Below are positions 8,314 through 16,722 of a DNA stretch of 64,000 nucleotides, one piece after another; the stretch's first letter is position 1, and each line of letters begins with the position of its first letter. The position numbers were made by a program, and so were the translations under genes. The stretch lies in contig NZ_ABXW01000019.1 of the NCBI RefSeq assembly GCF_000173415.1, positions 1 to 64,000 on the forward strand, read 5' to 3'. This DNA comes from Providencia alcalifaciens DSM 30120 (lineage in GTDB: Bacteria; Pseudomonadota; Gammaproteobacteria; Enterobacterales; Enterobacteriaceae). Under the pieces are notes generated by a model. That model was not told the DNA's origin and made no database searches. It worked only from the letters and a program-made list of their open reading frames with translations.

Positions 8314-9458
8314 TAGAAAGACTCACCGACTTGGAAATAGACCCCAGTACTGTTACGACCGACACCAAAATCCAGCCGAACATTCATTCGTGGTTTAAAT
8401 TCAAAACGATAACCTATACCTGCGCTTGGTAACCAGTGACCTGAACCTAATTCAGAAGGGGAATCGCTCATCGTTCCCGTACCTAACCAACCCACAATCC
8501 CATGCCGCCAGTCCAATTTATGGCGTAACTCTACTTGGCTGGTAAAAATATTATTGTCCCGATAGCGACCTTCATAGTAGCCCCGCATACGATTACTGTT
8601 ACCTAATAAAGAAAGCTGGTTCCATGGAACATCCCCAGTCGTAAAACGGGCATAGTTATCCATAGCGACGACGGTTTTCTCTGTGAGCTCATGGTAATAG
8701 GCATACTGTAATTGAGTGGCTTGAAAACGGGTATCACTGCCAAGGTTCGGTGAAAAATAGGTATAGATGACTTCGAGTGTTTGCCCATGGTGCGCATTGG
8801 GCAAAAAATCACGGGTATCGTAGCTGTAATAAGCGCTGACCCCTGAACTAATCACCGAGCGTCCCCCTACAGATTGTGAAAAATAGGTTTTCGCGCCTTC
8901 GTCCGGATCACTGGCATTGATTGACGAAAAATTCCAACCCAACCCGACATAGGTAGCATCAGTTAGCTTATATAAAGCTCTTGGGGTGATTTTAAACTCT
9001 TGAGAGTGATATTTTTCTTTATTACCGTCATTTTTACCCGCCGCGTAACCTTTGCCCCAGTAATAAGTTGGAACATTGTTGATGGTACCAGACAAAAATA
9101 GTCGCCACTGGTCGTGATCCACAAAGTTATAGTTGGTGAAGTTCAAACCAAATGCGCCGGTGGATGAGGCAAAACCACTTAAACCGATAGAGGAGGGCTG
9201 AGTTTCAGTATCTTGTTTATCGAGACGATAAAGTCCAACCAAGGCTGTGCCGACGCCTAATCCCATTTCAGGAGTATAAAAGGGACCGGGTAAAACGCCC
9301 CAATCGATGGTTTTAGACTCATCAAAGCTATTTTCTCCCCCAAGCTCACTGAGCCAGCCATCAATTTGTTCCCGTTCAGGCAGTATTTGAGCTTGTGAGG
9401 AGAACGCAACAAGAAGGCTGAGCAGTGTCAGCCTATACCCGTGTTTCTGTGGCAACAT
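8313..9458 (-). CDS. Outer membrane barrel protein, BamA/TamA (surface antigen D15)-like
   Basis: 381 residues: signal peptide to about residue 23 (FSSQA-Q), then alternating beta strands ending in the C-terminal aromatic YFQVGESF expected for insertion by BAM. SLLGNSNRMRGYYEGRYRDN resembles the conserved (V/M)RG(F/Y)xxGxxRD loop-6 motif of Omp85 proteins. No POTRA domains precede the barrel, so it matches the short 'surface antigen' members that lack a chaperone-like periplasmic part. It sits in the middle of the operon, with one-base TAATG overlaps on both sides. Substrate or role unknown. Confidence 0.75.
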   Translation of the reverse strand: MLPQKHGYRLTLLSLLVAFSSQAQILPEREQIDGWLSELGGENSFDESKTIDWGVLPGPFYTPEMGLGVGTALVGLYRLDKQDTETQPSSIGLSGFASSTGAFGLNFTNYNFVDHDQWRLFLSGTINNVPTYYWGKGYAAGKNDGNKEKYHSQEFKITPRALYKLTDATYVGLGWNFSSINASDPDEGAKTYFSQSVGGRSVISSGVSAYYSYDTRDFLPNAHHGQTLEVIYTYFSPNLGSDTRFQATQLQYAYYHELTEKTVVAMDNYARFTTGDVPWNQLSLLGNSNRMRGYYEGRYRDNNIFTSQVELRHKLDWRHGIVGWLGTGTMSDSPSELGSGHWLPSAGIGYRFEFKPRMNVRLDFGVGRNSTGVYFQVGESF

Positions 9459-10480
9459 TAAAAACGGAACTCGCCTGAAATAAAGAAGCTATTACGGTTG
9501 TTAAAGCCCACTTCGGTCAGAACGTTAAAGTTACGGGTTAACTCAACGCGAGCCCCAACGGTATTGTTCCATTTATGCGCAAGGTGCTGTTCAACATCGA
9601 ATTTAGTATCGGCAGGCGCTAAAGCCATCATACCTTGTAGCTCTGGTGGTAAGTCCAAATTACTAATATTACCCTTAAAGCGTTGGGTAATATCTTGGTA
9701 CATGGCACCCGTCCAGATTTGCACTTTAGTATTACCTTGACCAGAAATGAGCGGCTCAAAAACAAATTCATAACCAATGCGAGGAGTAATGACTAATGCT
9801 TTTATATCACCGTCAATAATATCTAAATTGGTTCTGGTGTAGTTAAGATCTAATGTTGAGAAAAATTGGTTATAAGCCCCAGCAAAAGTGACACCACCAC
9901 CATAAGACTTCCCGTCATATTTGAGCTCAAAAGGCAGGTTGCTACCAATATGCATTTTTTGGTATTTACCCAGTATTTTTACGTTTGCATCAATATTGGT
10001 TAAATTAGTCTTGGAAGTACCTTTGGTTTTACCATAAACACCGTAGACATTCATAAATGGCAATACCCAGGCGTCTAATTTCAACATTTGGGATTCGCTT
10101 TTACTGCGAGTGTGCCCTGTTTTGATATCTAAATCTTTATTGATATCAAACTCGACAAGCTTTCCAAACTTTATTATTGAATCAGATTTGAAACCAATTT
10201 TGTCCACTACGACATCTTGGCGCAGATTCATATACCCATAGCTAGCACCAAAAGGTTGTGGCAAATCATAACCACGAGCGCGTGCCTCATCTCCCCAAAA
10301 TGGTAAAATGCGGGACTCAGTTGTTGACGAACGAGTAATACCACCTTCGCTATTATTTTTAGGGACACCGGATTCACTCATACTTAATGAAAATAGTGGT
10401 GTGTCACTATCGGCAAAACTGGCAGGAATTGCCAGACAAGATGAAAAAAGCAGCGCTACGCTGTATTGAATGCGTGTCAT
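9458..10480 (-). CDS. Predicted outer membrane beta-barrel protein, unknown function
   Basis: 340 residues. A clear signal peptide (MTRIQYSVALLFSSCLAIPASFA) is cleaved near residue 23. The mature part is rich in alternating strands (DVVVDKIGFKSDSIIKFG, LDLNYTRTNLDIIDG, TVGARVELTRNFNVLTEVGFNN) and ends in FFISGEFRF, a typical BAM recognition C-terminus. I do not recognise a named family. It is the first gene of the three-gene envelope operon; the promoter is in 10481-10560. The PFWGDEARARGYDLPQPFG segment before the barrel is distinctive and could be a plug or a binding site, but that is conjecture. Confidence 0.65.
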   Translation of the reverse strand: MTRIQYSVALLFSSCLAIPASFADSDTPLFSLSMSESGVPKNNSEGGITRSSTTESRILPFWGDEARARGYDLPQPFGASYGYMNLRQDVVVDKIGFKSDSIIKFGKLVEFDINKDLDIKTGHTRSKSESQMLKLDAWVLPFMNVYGVYGKTKGTSKTNLTNIDANVKILGKYQKMHIGSNLPFELKYDGKSYGGGVTFAGAYNQFFSTLDLNYTRTNLDIIDGDIKALVITPRIGYEFVFEPLISGQGNTKVQIWTGAMYQDITQRFKGNISNLDLPPELQGMMALAPADTKFDVEQHLAHKWNNTVGARVELTRNFNVLTEVGFNNRNSFFISGEFRF

Positions 10481-10737
10481 AATGGACTCAATGATTAGTA
10501 GAATAGAATGAAGAAAATAAAAAATTATCTTAAGTTAATTAATTTACAGTTATCGACAAAAGTTTAGCATATATGGCAATTGATCATATGGCTCATGGTG
10601 CTTTTTTTATGATATTTTGCTGCCAAAAATGGAGATTATCAATACGCTAGGTGTGATTGAAATAGTGGGTAAATGTGACTGAGGCGCTAGTGATGGTGCC
10701 GAAATTGAGTGTACTTCAGCACCATGAAAGAAAGGTA

Positions 10738-10920
10738 TTATTTGCTGTTTTTCTGATGAAATTGAACACGCTCATGGAAGTAGTCTTTTAAATGCGCTTC
10801 CATGCTGTGAATTTTTTGTTCCAGCGCATTAATTAAAACATCATCATTGTTCATATCAAAAACGCGCTTCATTGCGAGGTCATCAATATATTCTTTTTGT
10901 TTCTCAGATAAATCAGCCAT
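10738..10920 (-). CDS. Small conserved-looking cytoplasmic protein, unknown
   Basis: 60 residues starting MADLSEKQKEY. The ATG at 10920 has AGAGG eight bases upstream, so the longer frame from a TTG at 10941 is rejected. The protein is charged and helical, with a central coiled-coil-like helix (INALEQKIHSMEAHLKDYFHERVQF). No signal peptide or membrane segment. It is monocistronic and divergent from the DUF4026-like gene. A hairpin (10693-10703 with 10715-10725) follows it but lacks a T-run. Function unknown. Confidence 0.55.
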   Translation of the reverse strand: MADLSEKQKEYIDDLAMKRVFDMNNDDVLINALEQKIHSMEAHLKDYFHERVQFHQKNSK

Positions 10921-11172
10921 GCTTAAAACCTCTAGTTTCAAAACCTATACAAGAAAGGGACCAACGATGTTGGCTATGTTGATTCTCATTGTGCCTCAGT
11001 GAATACAGGATGAAAAGTGGAATTACGTGGCATCAAATAATGATGATTGGTGTGTTTAGTTCAAATATAAGAAATTAAATACCTATCTGATTGGGTTAAG
11101 AATAATCACAATATTCTTACATAATATAAGCTGATATCCTCCGGTGAGATAATAAATAACAGGGAAAAAATA

Positions 11173-12621
11173 GTGAACAATAAACAACAATACCTTGATA
11201 TTGCTGCTGGCAATGGAGAAAAAGAAGCCTCGATGATGGTGGCTATTCCTGCGTCAGAGTTAACCTCCCTACAAATTGAACAGCGTCTTGAAGAACAAAC
11301 TTATTTTACTGACGGTGAAATTGATTATCTTCCTGATGAAGATGGCGGCGGCTTTTTCTTTACCTGTAAACGTGGAGAAGAGGATTTACGCTTTTATATC
11401 TCTTTAGTCGAAAGTGATCCGGAATACACCATTAACCCTTATTTTGCGACAGACCCTATTAGCCAAGAGCTGTATGCGCAAGCGAGTTCTGCACCACAGG
11501 CGGTGGTGGTTGAATGCTTATTCCAAGAAAAACCCTTAGTGAGCTACCTCCAACAACTGAAAATTATCCAAATTTTAGTACCGGATTTATTATTGGGCTT
11601 GGATATCTCCGCAGCAGGTAAAGTCTTTACTCGCGAATGGCTTAATTTTCAATTAGTTGATGATTTAATGCCGAGTATTGATTCTTTATATGTGGTACAC
11701 GCAATTTACGATCATGATGAAAACTCAGAAGATTCAGCACCAACCAAATATTGGTTCCATACACATGGTTTAGCACGTTGTGGTTTATCAGAAGCTGAAA
11801 TCATTATTCCGCACCCTATTGCATCCTATTACGGGATCCCTGAGTTATTCTGGAGCTTTGTCAATAACAGTATTACCAACGGAAAAATCGACTTTAATGA
11901 GCCAATCTTTATTGGGCAAACGCAAACGGGTTATGAATATCTCGTGGCGGTACCTTTTGAAGAGGGGCTGCGACATGTGGGTGAATCCACACCGATTGAT
12001 AATTTAAAACCACTGGAAGAGATGAATTTTGAATTCGGTGATGCCGACTCTGAGCGTTTTATGGGGGATTGGCACGATCGTGACGAATCTCATCAACACC
12101 CTTCGGTGATGTTATTCCGCGTAACCCAAGAAAATCCAACCTTGGAAAGTTTCTTTGAAGGGTATGAAGATCAGCGCGCGATGATGTTTATGCGCACTGA
12201 TGAAGAGACCGCGGATATGTCTAGCAAGGCGAGACTACGTTGGGAATATTTCACGCACATGCTAGATAATTATGGTCCAAAGCCGGTTGTACCTAAAAAA
12301 GGTTTGTTTGCGAAGCTGCTCGGAAAATCGGAAGAAGAGGAAGAGTCAGAATGGCGCTTTTTAGTCAAATGTGGCATTAGTTACCAAGATGAAGAGGGTG
12401 ATGAAGGTCATGAACATATGTGGTTTGAGCCACTGACATGGAAAGGCGACCAATTTGAAGGTCGTTTAATTAACCAGCCGTTTTACGTAGAAACCATGGA
12501 AGAAGGGGGTGTTTACCCTCTGACTCGTGAAGATATCACGGATTGGACCCTATATTATCAGGACGGCAGCTATACTCCTGATACAATCTACAAACTTCTT
12601 AGTGGTGCCCAAGTTCATTAA
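11173..12621 (+). CDS. DUF4026/DUF2314-like protein
   Basis: 482 residues, acidic, no signal peptide. The N-terminal half (VAIPASELTSLQIEQRL, then FYISLVESDPEYTINPYF) fits what I recall of DUF4026. The C-terminal 100 residues (HMWFEPLTWKGDQFEGRLIN, then QPFYVETMEEGGVYPLTREDITDWTLYYQDG) match the E. coli YegJ-type DUF2314 pattern of W, a G-x-L-x-N-x-P turn and a closing I-x-D-W. Start is GTG at 11173 with AGGG eight bases before. A terminator follows at 12630. Role unknown; family-level name only. Confidence 0.65.
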   Translation: MNNKQQYLDIAAGNGEKEASMMVAIPASELTSLQIEQRLEEQTYFTDGEIDYLPDEDGGGFFFTCKRGEEDLRFYISLVESDPEYTINPYFATDPISQELYAQASSAPQAVVVECLFQEKPLVSYLQQLKIIQILVPDLLLGLDISAAGKVFTREWLNFQLVDDLMPSIDSLYVVHAIYDHDENSEDSAPTKYWFHTHGLARCGLSEAEIIIPHPIASYYGIPELFWSFVNNSITNGKIDFNEPIFIGQTQTGYEYLVAVPFEEGLRHVGESTPIDNLKPLEEMNFEFGDADSERFMGDWHDRDESHQHPSVMLFRVTQENPTLESFFEGYEDQRAMMFMRTDEETADMSSKARLRWEYFTHMLDNYGPKPVVPKKGLFAKLLGKSEEEEESEWRFLVKCGISYQDEEGDEGHEHMWFEPLTWKGDQFEGRLINQPFYVETMEEGGVYPLTREDITDWTLYYQDGSYTPDTIYKLLSGAQVH

Positions 12622-12629
12622 TGCGGATT

Positions 12630-12655
12630 GGGCACTGAATTTAGTGCCCTTTTTT
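12630..12655 (+). terminator. Rho-independent terminator
   Basis: Seven-bp GC-rich stem (12630-12636 with 12643-12649) followed by six T. It ends transcription of the DUF4026-like gene and rules out a recX start at 12628. Confidence 0.85.
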
Positions 12656-12672
12656 ATGAGCTAAGTGTGATA

Positions 12673-13131
12673 ATGACCCAACCTGAACTGTACCAATACG
12701 CCCTATTTCTACTTTCTCGACGCGATTATGGTAAAGCGGAATTATTTGCTCGCATGAAACGCCGTATGTATGAAAAAAATGACGGTATTATTGATGAGCA
12801 ATTGATTGAAGGGGTGGTAGACAAACTCAGCGAACAGCATTTTCTGGATGATAACCGTGTTGTGTCATTGTTATTGCAAGGGTATGCGCGCAAAGGGTAC
12901 GGACCTTTGCGTATTAAACAAGAGATGCGCCAAAAAGGATTTACTGAATCGTTGGTCGAACACCATCTTTCTGAGCTTGATGTGGATTGGTTCGAAAAAG
13001 CCGCAGACGTTCGTTGTAAAAAATTTGGGGATGACATTCCAACGGATTTCAAAGAGAAAAGTAAGCAAATTCGTTATCTGCAATACCGTGGTTTTTTTGG
13101 TGACATGATTTTTGAGCTATTTTCGCGTTAA
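12673..13131 (+). CDS. recX: Regulatory protein RecX
   Basis: 152 residues from the ATG at 12673; the longer frame from 12628 would begin inside the terminator. RecX three-helix repeats are visible: YALFLLSRRDYGKAELFARM, VVDKLSEQHFLDDNRVV, LLQGYARKGYGPLRIKQEMRQKG and the closing KIRYLQYRGFFGDMIFEL-type end (here KQIRYLQYRGF). RecX binds RecA filaments and limits recombinase and SOS coprotease activity. In most enteric bacteria it directly follows recA; here no recA is adjacent, so this is an orphan or relocated copy. Confidence 0.85.
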   Translation: MTQPELYQYALFLLSRRDYGKAELFARMKRRMYEKNDGIIDEQLIEGVVDKLSEQHFLDDNRVVSLLLQGYARKGYGPLRIKQEMRQKGFTESLVEHHLSELDVDWFEKAADVRCKKFGDDIPTDFKEKSKQIRYLQYRGFFGDMIFELFSR

Positions 13132-13409
13132 TTTTTGCAGTTAATCCCATTCTGTTTAGATTGTTATTCTCTTGATAATAACCCTCTGTAATATAACTTG
13201 GATTTCTATTATTTGACTTTAGTTTAAATAATAAAGGCTTCTGAGTTTCATTTCTTTCTTAGAATAAAAAAATATTATTTTTTAACTTGTTTTTTTATCT
13301 ATTTCTAGATTAAAAATATTGCCCAATATGATCATTATCAGTGTATTTCGCTTTTTTTTTAGGCAGAGTACCACCAATAATTACAAAATGAGACAGGCAG
13401 GAGAAACAC

Positions 13410-14768
13410 ATGATTGAGCTCTTAATAGGCGTAATAGTCGCCGTTGGAGTCGGGCGCTATATAATAAAGGGCTACTCAGCAACAGGGGTATTAATGACAG
13501 GGGGTATTTTACTCCTGATTATTACCGCTTTGATGGGTAAAAGCATTTTACCAGAATCAGTGAAAGCAACGGGATGGCGTGTTACTGATATTCTGGAATA
13601 CATTAAATTCTTATTAATGAGCCGAGGTGGTGACCTCGGTATGATGATCATGGTGCTATGTGGGTTTGCTTCTTATATGACGCACATTGGCGCAAATGAC
13701 GTAGTGGTTAAAATTGCCTCTAAGCCATTAAAAATGATCAACTCGCCTTACTTACTGATGGTTGCAGCTTATATTGTGGCGTGTTTAATGTCACTGGCGG
13801 TATCTTCTGCAACGGGCTTAGGGGTGTTATTAATGGCGACCCTATTCCCAGTCATGGTGAATGTCGGAATCAGCCGCGGTGCAGCGGCGGCTATTTGTGC
13901 GTCACCTGCAGCAATTATTTTGGCTCCAACTTCAGGGGACGTTATCCTCGCGGCAAAAGCCGCTGAAATGCCACTGATTGATTTTGCCTTCAAAACCACA
14001 CTACCTATCTCCATCGCAGCGATTATTGCGATGTCGGTAGCTCACTTCTTCTGGCAGCGTTTTCTTGATAGAAAAGAACATGTTAAAACAGAAATGTTGG
14101 ATGTGAACGAAATTAAAACTCATGCCCCAGGTTTCTACGCCATCTTACCATTCACCCCAATCATTGGTGTTTTGGTGTTTGATGGTAAATGGGCTCCAGA
14201 GCTGCATATCGTCACGATTATTGTTGGCTGTATTATTATGGCGGCAGTCATTGAATTCATTCGCAGTTTTAGTGCAAAACATGTCTATGGCGGCTTAGAA
14301 GTTTGCTATAGAGGGATGGCGGATGCATTTGCTACCGTTGTGATGCTGTTGGTTGCCGCGGGTGTTTTCGCGCAAGGCTTAAGCACTATCGGCTTTATTA
14401 AAGGATTGATCGACTTAGCTCAATCTTTTGGCTCTGGCGCCATTGTCATGATGATTGCGCTGGTGGTTATCACGATGTTAGCGGCGATGACAACAGGTTC
14501 AGGGAATGCGCCATTCTACGCATTCGTTGAATTGATCCCGCACTTAGCGAAACAAATGGGGGTTAACCCAGCTTACTTAGTGATTCCAATGTTACAGGCG
14601 TCTAACTTAGGTCGTACATTGTCTCCTGTTTCTGGTGTGGTGGTTGCGGTATCGGGGATGGCAAAAATCTCACCATTTGAAGTGGTGAAAAGAACGTCAG
14701 TTCCTGTGTTAGTTGGGCTTATTGTTGTTGTGATTGCCACTGAGATCCTAGTGCCGGTTTATTTGTAA
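13410..14768 (+). CDS. dcuC: Anaerobic C4-dicarboxylate transporter DcuC
   Basis: 452 residues with about a dozen membrane segments; E. coli DcuC has 461. Conserved stretches are GFASYMTHIGANDVVVKIASKPL, SSATGLGVLLMATLFPVMVN, SPAAIILAPTSGDVILAAK and TTGSGNAPFYAFVELIPHLA. DcuC exports succinate and exchanges C4-dicarboxylates during fermentation. It is monocistronic with a 278-base upstream region. No unambiguous FNR half-site pair was found there. Start ATG 13410 follows GGAG. The catabolic cluster later in the window produces fumarate, a DcuC substrate, but the two loci are far apart. Confidence 0.88.
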   Translation: MIELLIGVIVAVGVGRYIIKGYSATGVLMTGGILLLIITALMGKSILPESVKATGWRVTDILEYIKFLLMSRGGDLGMMIMVLCGFASYMTHIGANDVVVKIASKPLKMINSPYLLMVAAYIVACLMSLAVSSATGLGVLLMATLFPVMVNVGISRGAAAAICASPAAIILAPTSGDVILAAKAAEMPLIDFAFKTTLPISIAAIIAMSVAHFFWQRFLDRKEHVKTEMLDVNEIKTHAPGFYAILPFTPIIGVLVFDGKWAPELHIVTIIVGCIIMAAVIEFIRSFSAKHVYGGLEVCYRGMADAFATVVMLLVAAGVFAQGLSTIGFIKGLIDLAQSFGSGAIVMMIALVVITMLAAMTTGSGNAPFYAFVELIPHLAKQMGVNPAYLVIPMLQASNLGRTLSPVSGVVVAVSGMAKISPFEVVKRTSVPVLVGLIVVVIATEILVPVYL

Positions 14769-14790
14769 TAAAATAGGGGCATTATCAAAT

Positions 14791-14820
14791 AATATGGCTA
14801 GAAATTATTCTGGCCATATT
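14791..14820 (+). terminator. Hairpin downstream of dcuC (within a 311-base gap)
   Basis: Eight-bp stem (14791-14798 with 14813-14820) 22 bases after dcuC. The T-run after it is weak. The remainder of 14821-15079 is AT-rich and should hold the promoter of the next transporter. The 71-residue ORF at 14794-15009 starts inside this hairpin and is rejected. Confidence 0.5.
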
Positions 14821-15079
14821 ATTATCGATATTTATTTCGATAAAACGTATGTTGAAAAGAAAAAAAACACGATATTTTGGTGGGTATTGTTTGGGTGTTT
14901 TCAATCAAACGATAAAATTTATTTGCGATTATTAACAAATTGTCATTTTTTAAAACTCAGTTATGAGATCTACACCAAAAAGCCAGAAAGATTAATCAAA
15001 ATAAGCTAGTTGCTCCTACGCATTTAATGCAGAATTCGCCCATCTTTTTTTATCCCTTTTATCAAAATTAAGTGGCGCT

Positions 15080-16339
15080 ATGAGCACAATAAAAACAGCA
15101 GTAAACACAATAGACAAACCTGCCAGTAAATGGACTTACAAAGACTTCACTTGGGTATTATCCCTTTTCGGTACCGCGGTTGGTGCGGGTGTCCTTTTCC
15201 TGCCAATTAAAGCGGGAGCGGGGGGTTTTTGGCCTCTAGTTGTTCTTGCATTAATTGCTACGCCAATGATTTGGTTAGCACATAAAGGGTTAGCACGCTT
15301 TGTATTATCGGCAAAGAAACCTGACGCGGATATTACGGATACAGTGGAAGAACATTTTGGTAAAACGGGTGCCAACATCATCACGTTTGCTTATTTCTTT
15401 GCCATTTATCCTATCGTATTAATTTACGGTGTCGGTATTACAAACACAGTCGACTCATTTTTAATTAACCAAATTGGTATGGACCCATTACCACGTTGGT
15501 TGTTGTCAGGTGTGTTAATTGCAGCAATGACCGCCGGTGTTATTTTTGGTCGTGATTTAATGCTGAAATTAACCTCCATGATGGTTTACCCATTAGTCTT
15601 CATTTTATTAGCATTATCACTGTACCTGATCCCTGAGTGGAACACATCGATGCTAGAGGTCGCGCCAGACTGGAGCGCAATGCCTATCGTGGTATGGATG
15701 GCGATTCCTATCATCGTGTTTTCTTTTAACCACAGCCCAATTATCAGCCAGTTTGCGAAAGATCAGCGCCAACAGTTTGGTGACAAAGCGGTGATTAAAA
15801 CAGACATGATCACGGGCGGGGCAGCATTTATGCTGACAGGCTTCGTGATGTTTTTCGTATTCTCTGTTGTGCTGTCATTGAGCCCAGCTGAATTAGAAAT
15901 TGCGAAGAAAGAAAACATCAGCGTGTTATCTCACATTGCCAACATTAACCCATCTCCAATTTTGTCTTACTTAGGTCCTATCGTGGCATTCGCCGCTATC
16001 GTTTCTAGCTATTTTGGTCACTTCTTAGGTGCGCACGAAGGTCTGGTTGGGTTAGTCAAATCACGCTCTTCAGTTTCTGTGAAGAAAATTGAATTAATCT
16101 CTTTACTGTTCATCGTGATCACCACGTGGATCGTCGCGATTATCAACCCAAGTATCTTAGGTATGATTGAAACCATGGGTGCTCCAATGATTGCGGCAAT
16201 CCTGTTCATCCTACCAGTTGTGGCGATGCGTATCATTCCTGCAATGAAACCGTTCAGTACCTCTAAGCCAGCGCAAATCTTTACGCTGCTATGCGGTTTA
16301 GCATCAATTACCTCTGTGATTTATGGCGCGTTCGCGTAA
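15080..16339 (+). CDS. HAAAP-family amino acid/H+ symporter, SdaC (serine)-like
   Basis: 419 residues, about eleven membrane segments; SdaC has 429. Near-identical blocks to SdaC/TdcC are visible: FGTAVGAGVLFLPIKAGAGG, TDTVEEHFGKTGANIITFAYFFAIYPIVLIY, IPIIVFSFNHSPIISQFA and NPSILGMIETMGAPMIAAILF. It should import serine (or threonine) with protons across the inner membrane. No serine deaminase lies beside it, so the substrate is inferred only from sequence. The 3' side carries an unusual array of hairpins before metY. Confidence 0.82.
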   Translation: MSTIKTAVNTIDKPASKWTYKDFTWVLSLFGTAVGAGVLFLPIKAGAGGFWPLVVLALIATPMIWLAHKGLARFVLSAKKPDADITDTVEEHFGKTGANIITFAYFFAIYPIVLIYGVGITNTVDSFLINQIGMDPLPRWLLSGVLIAAMTAGVIFGRDLMLKLTSMMVYPLVFILLALSLYLIPEWNTSMLEVAPDWSAMPIVVWMAIPIIVFSFNHSPIISQFAKDQRQQFGDKAVIKTDMITGGAAFMLTGFVMFFVFSVVLSLSPAELEIAKKENISVLSHIANINPSPILSYLGPIVAFAAIVSSYFGHFLGAHEGLVGLVKSRSSVSVKKIELISLLFIVITTWIVAIINPSILGMIETMGAPMIAAILFILPVVAMRIIPAMKPFSTSKPAQIFTLLCGLASITSVIYGAFA

Positions 16340-16360
16340 TTAAATTCAGTTGTACCGAGA

Positions 16361-16557
16361 CCCATATTGCTTTGGCAATATGGGGAAGGTTGCCAACAAA
16401 GAGGGATAAAAGCGTGGTTTTTCCCTCTTTGTGTTATCAGGCGAAAATCAATAAATTGATTTTCCTAGTTAATTTTACAACCCTAAAGGACCATTTCCAA
16501 ACTTGATGGGTTTGGAAATGGTCAGGTTCATATTGCTTTGGCAATATGGGTTTTTTT
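16361..16557 (+). other. Array of five consecutive RNA hairpins
   Basis: Five perfect inverted repeats follow one another between the SdaC-like gene and metY. H1 16361-16370/16375-16384; H2 16396-16406/16422-16432; H3 16443-16451/16456-16464; H4 16489-16502/16510-16523 (14 bp); H5 16529-16536/16541-16548. H1 and H5 share the same stem-loop sequence (CATATTGC, loop TTTG, GCAATATG). Only H5 is followed by a T-run. This could be a structured 3' end or a small-RNA/leader element. Confidence 0.7.
16529..16557 (+). terminator. Terminator (last hairpin of the array)
   Basis: Eight-bp stem 16529-16536 with 16541-16548, then GG and seven T. Best candidate for the 3' end of the SdaC-like transcript. 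Confidence 0.75.
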
Positions 16558-16604
16558 GTTTCTAAAGTGGGCTTATTTATTTTGTGAATAACTATAGATG
16601 AAAT

Positions 16605-16626
16605 TATTTCAAGTCTAGATGGTTGT
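16605..16626. promoter_or_regulatory. Possible MetJ box upstream of metY
   Basis: AGTCTAGATG at 16612-16621 resembles the junction of two tandem met boxes (AGACGTCT repeats), about 100 bases before the metY start. The match is partial. MetJ control is expected for a methionine gene but not shown. Confidence 0.3.
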
Positions 16627-16722
16627 GTGAGGGATCTACTTGGGGGATATTGGAAAGGATTACCGTGAAATAAAAACAAGAACCCATTCAATTGGCAGTG
16701 CGGGTATAACAAGGATAACGCA

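Noticed and set aside
13132-13409. FNR site upstream of dcuC
   Set aside because: TTGAT occurs but without a correctly spaced ATCAA partner.
14794-15009. 71-residue ORF downstream of dcuC
   Set aside because: Starts inside the dcuC hairpin, no ribosome binding site, AT-driven composition.
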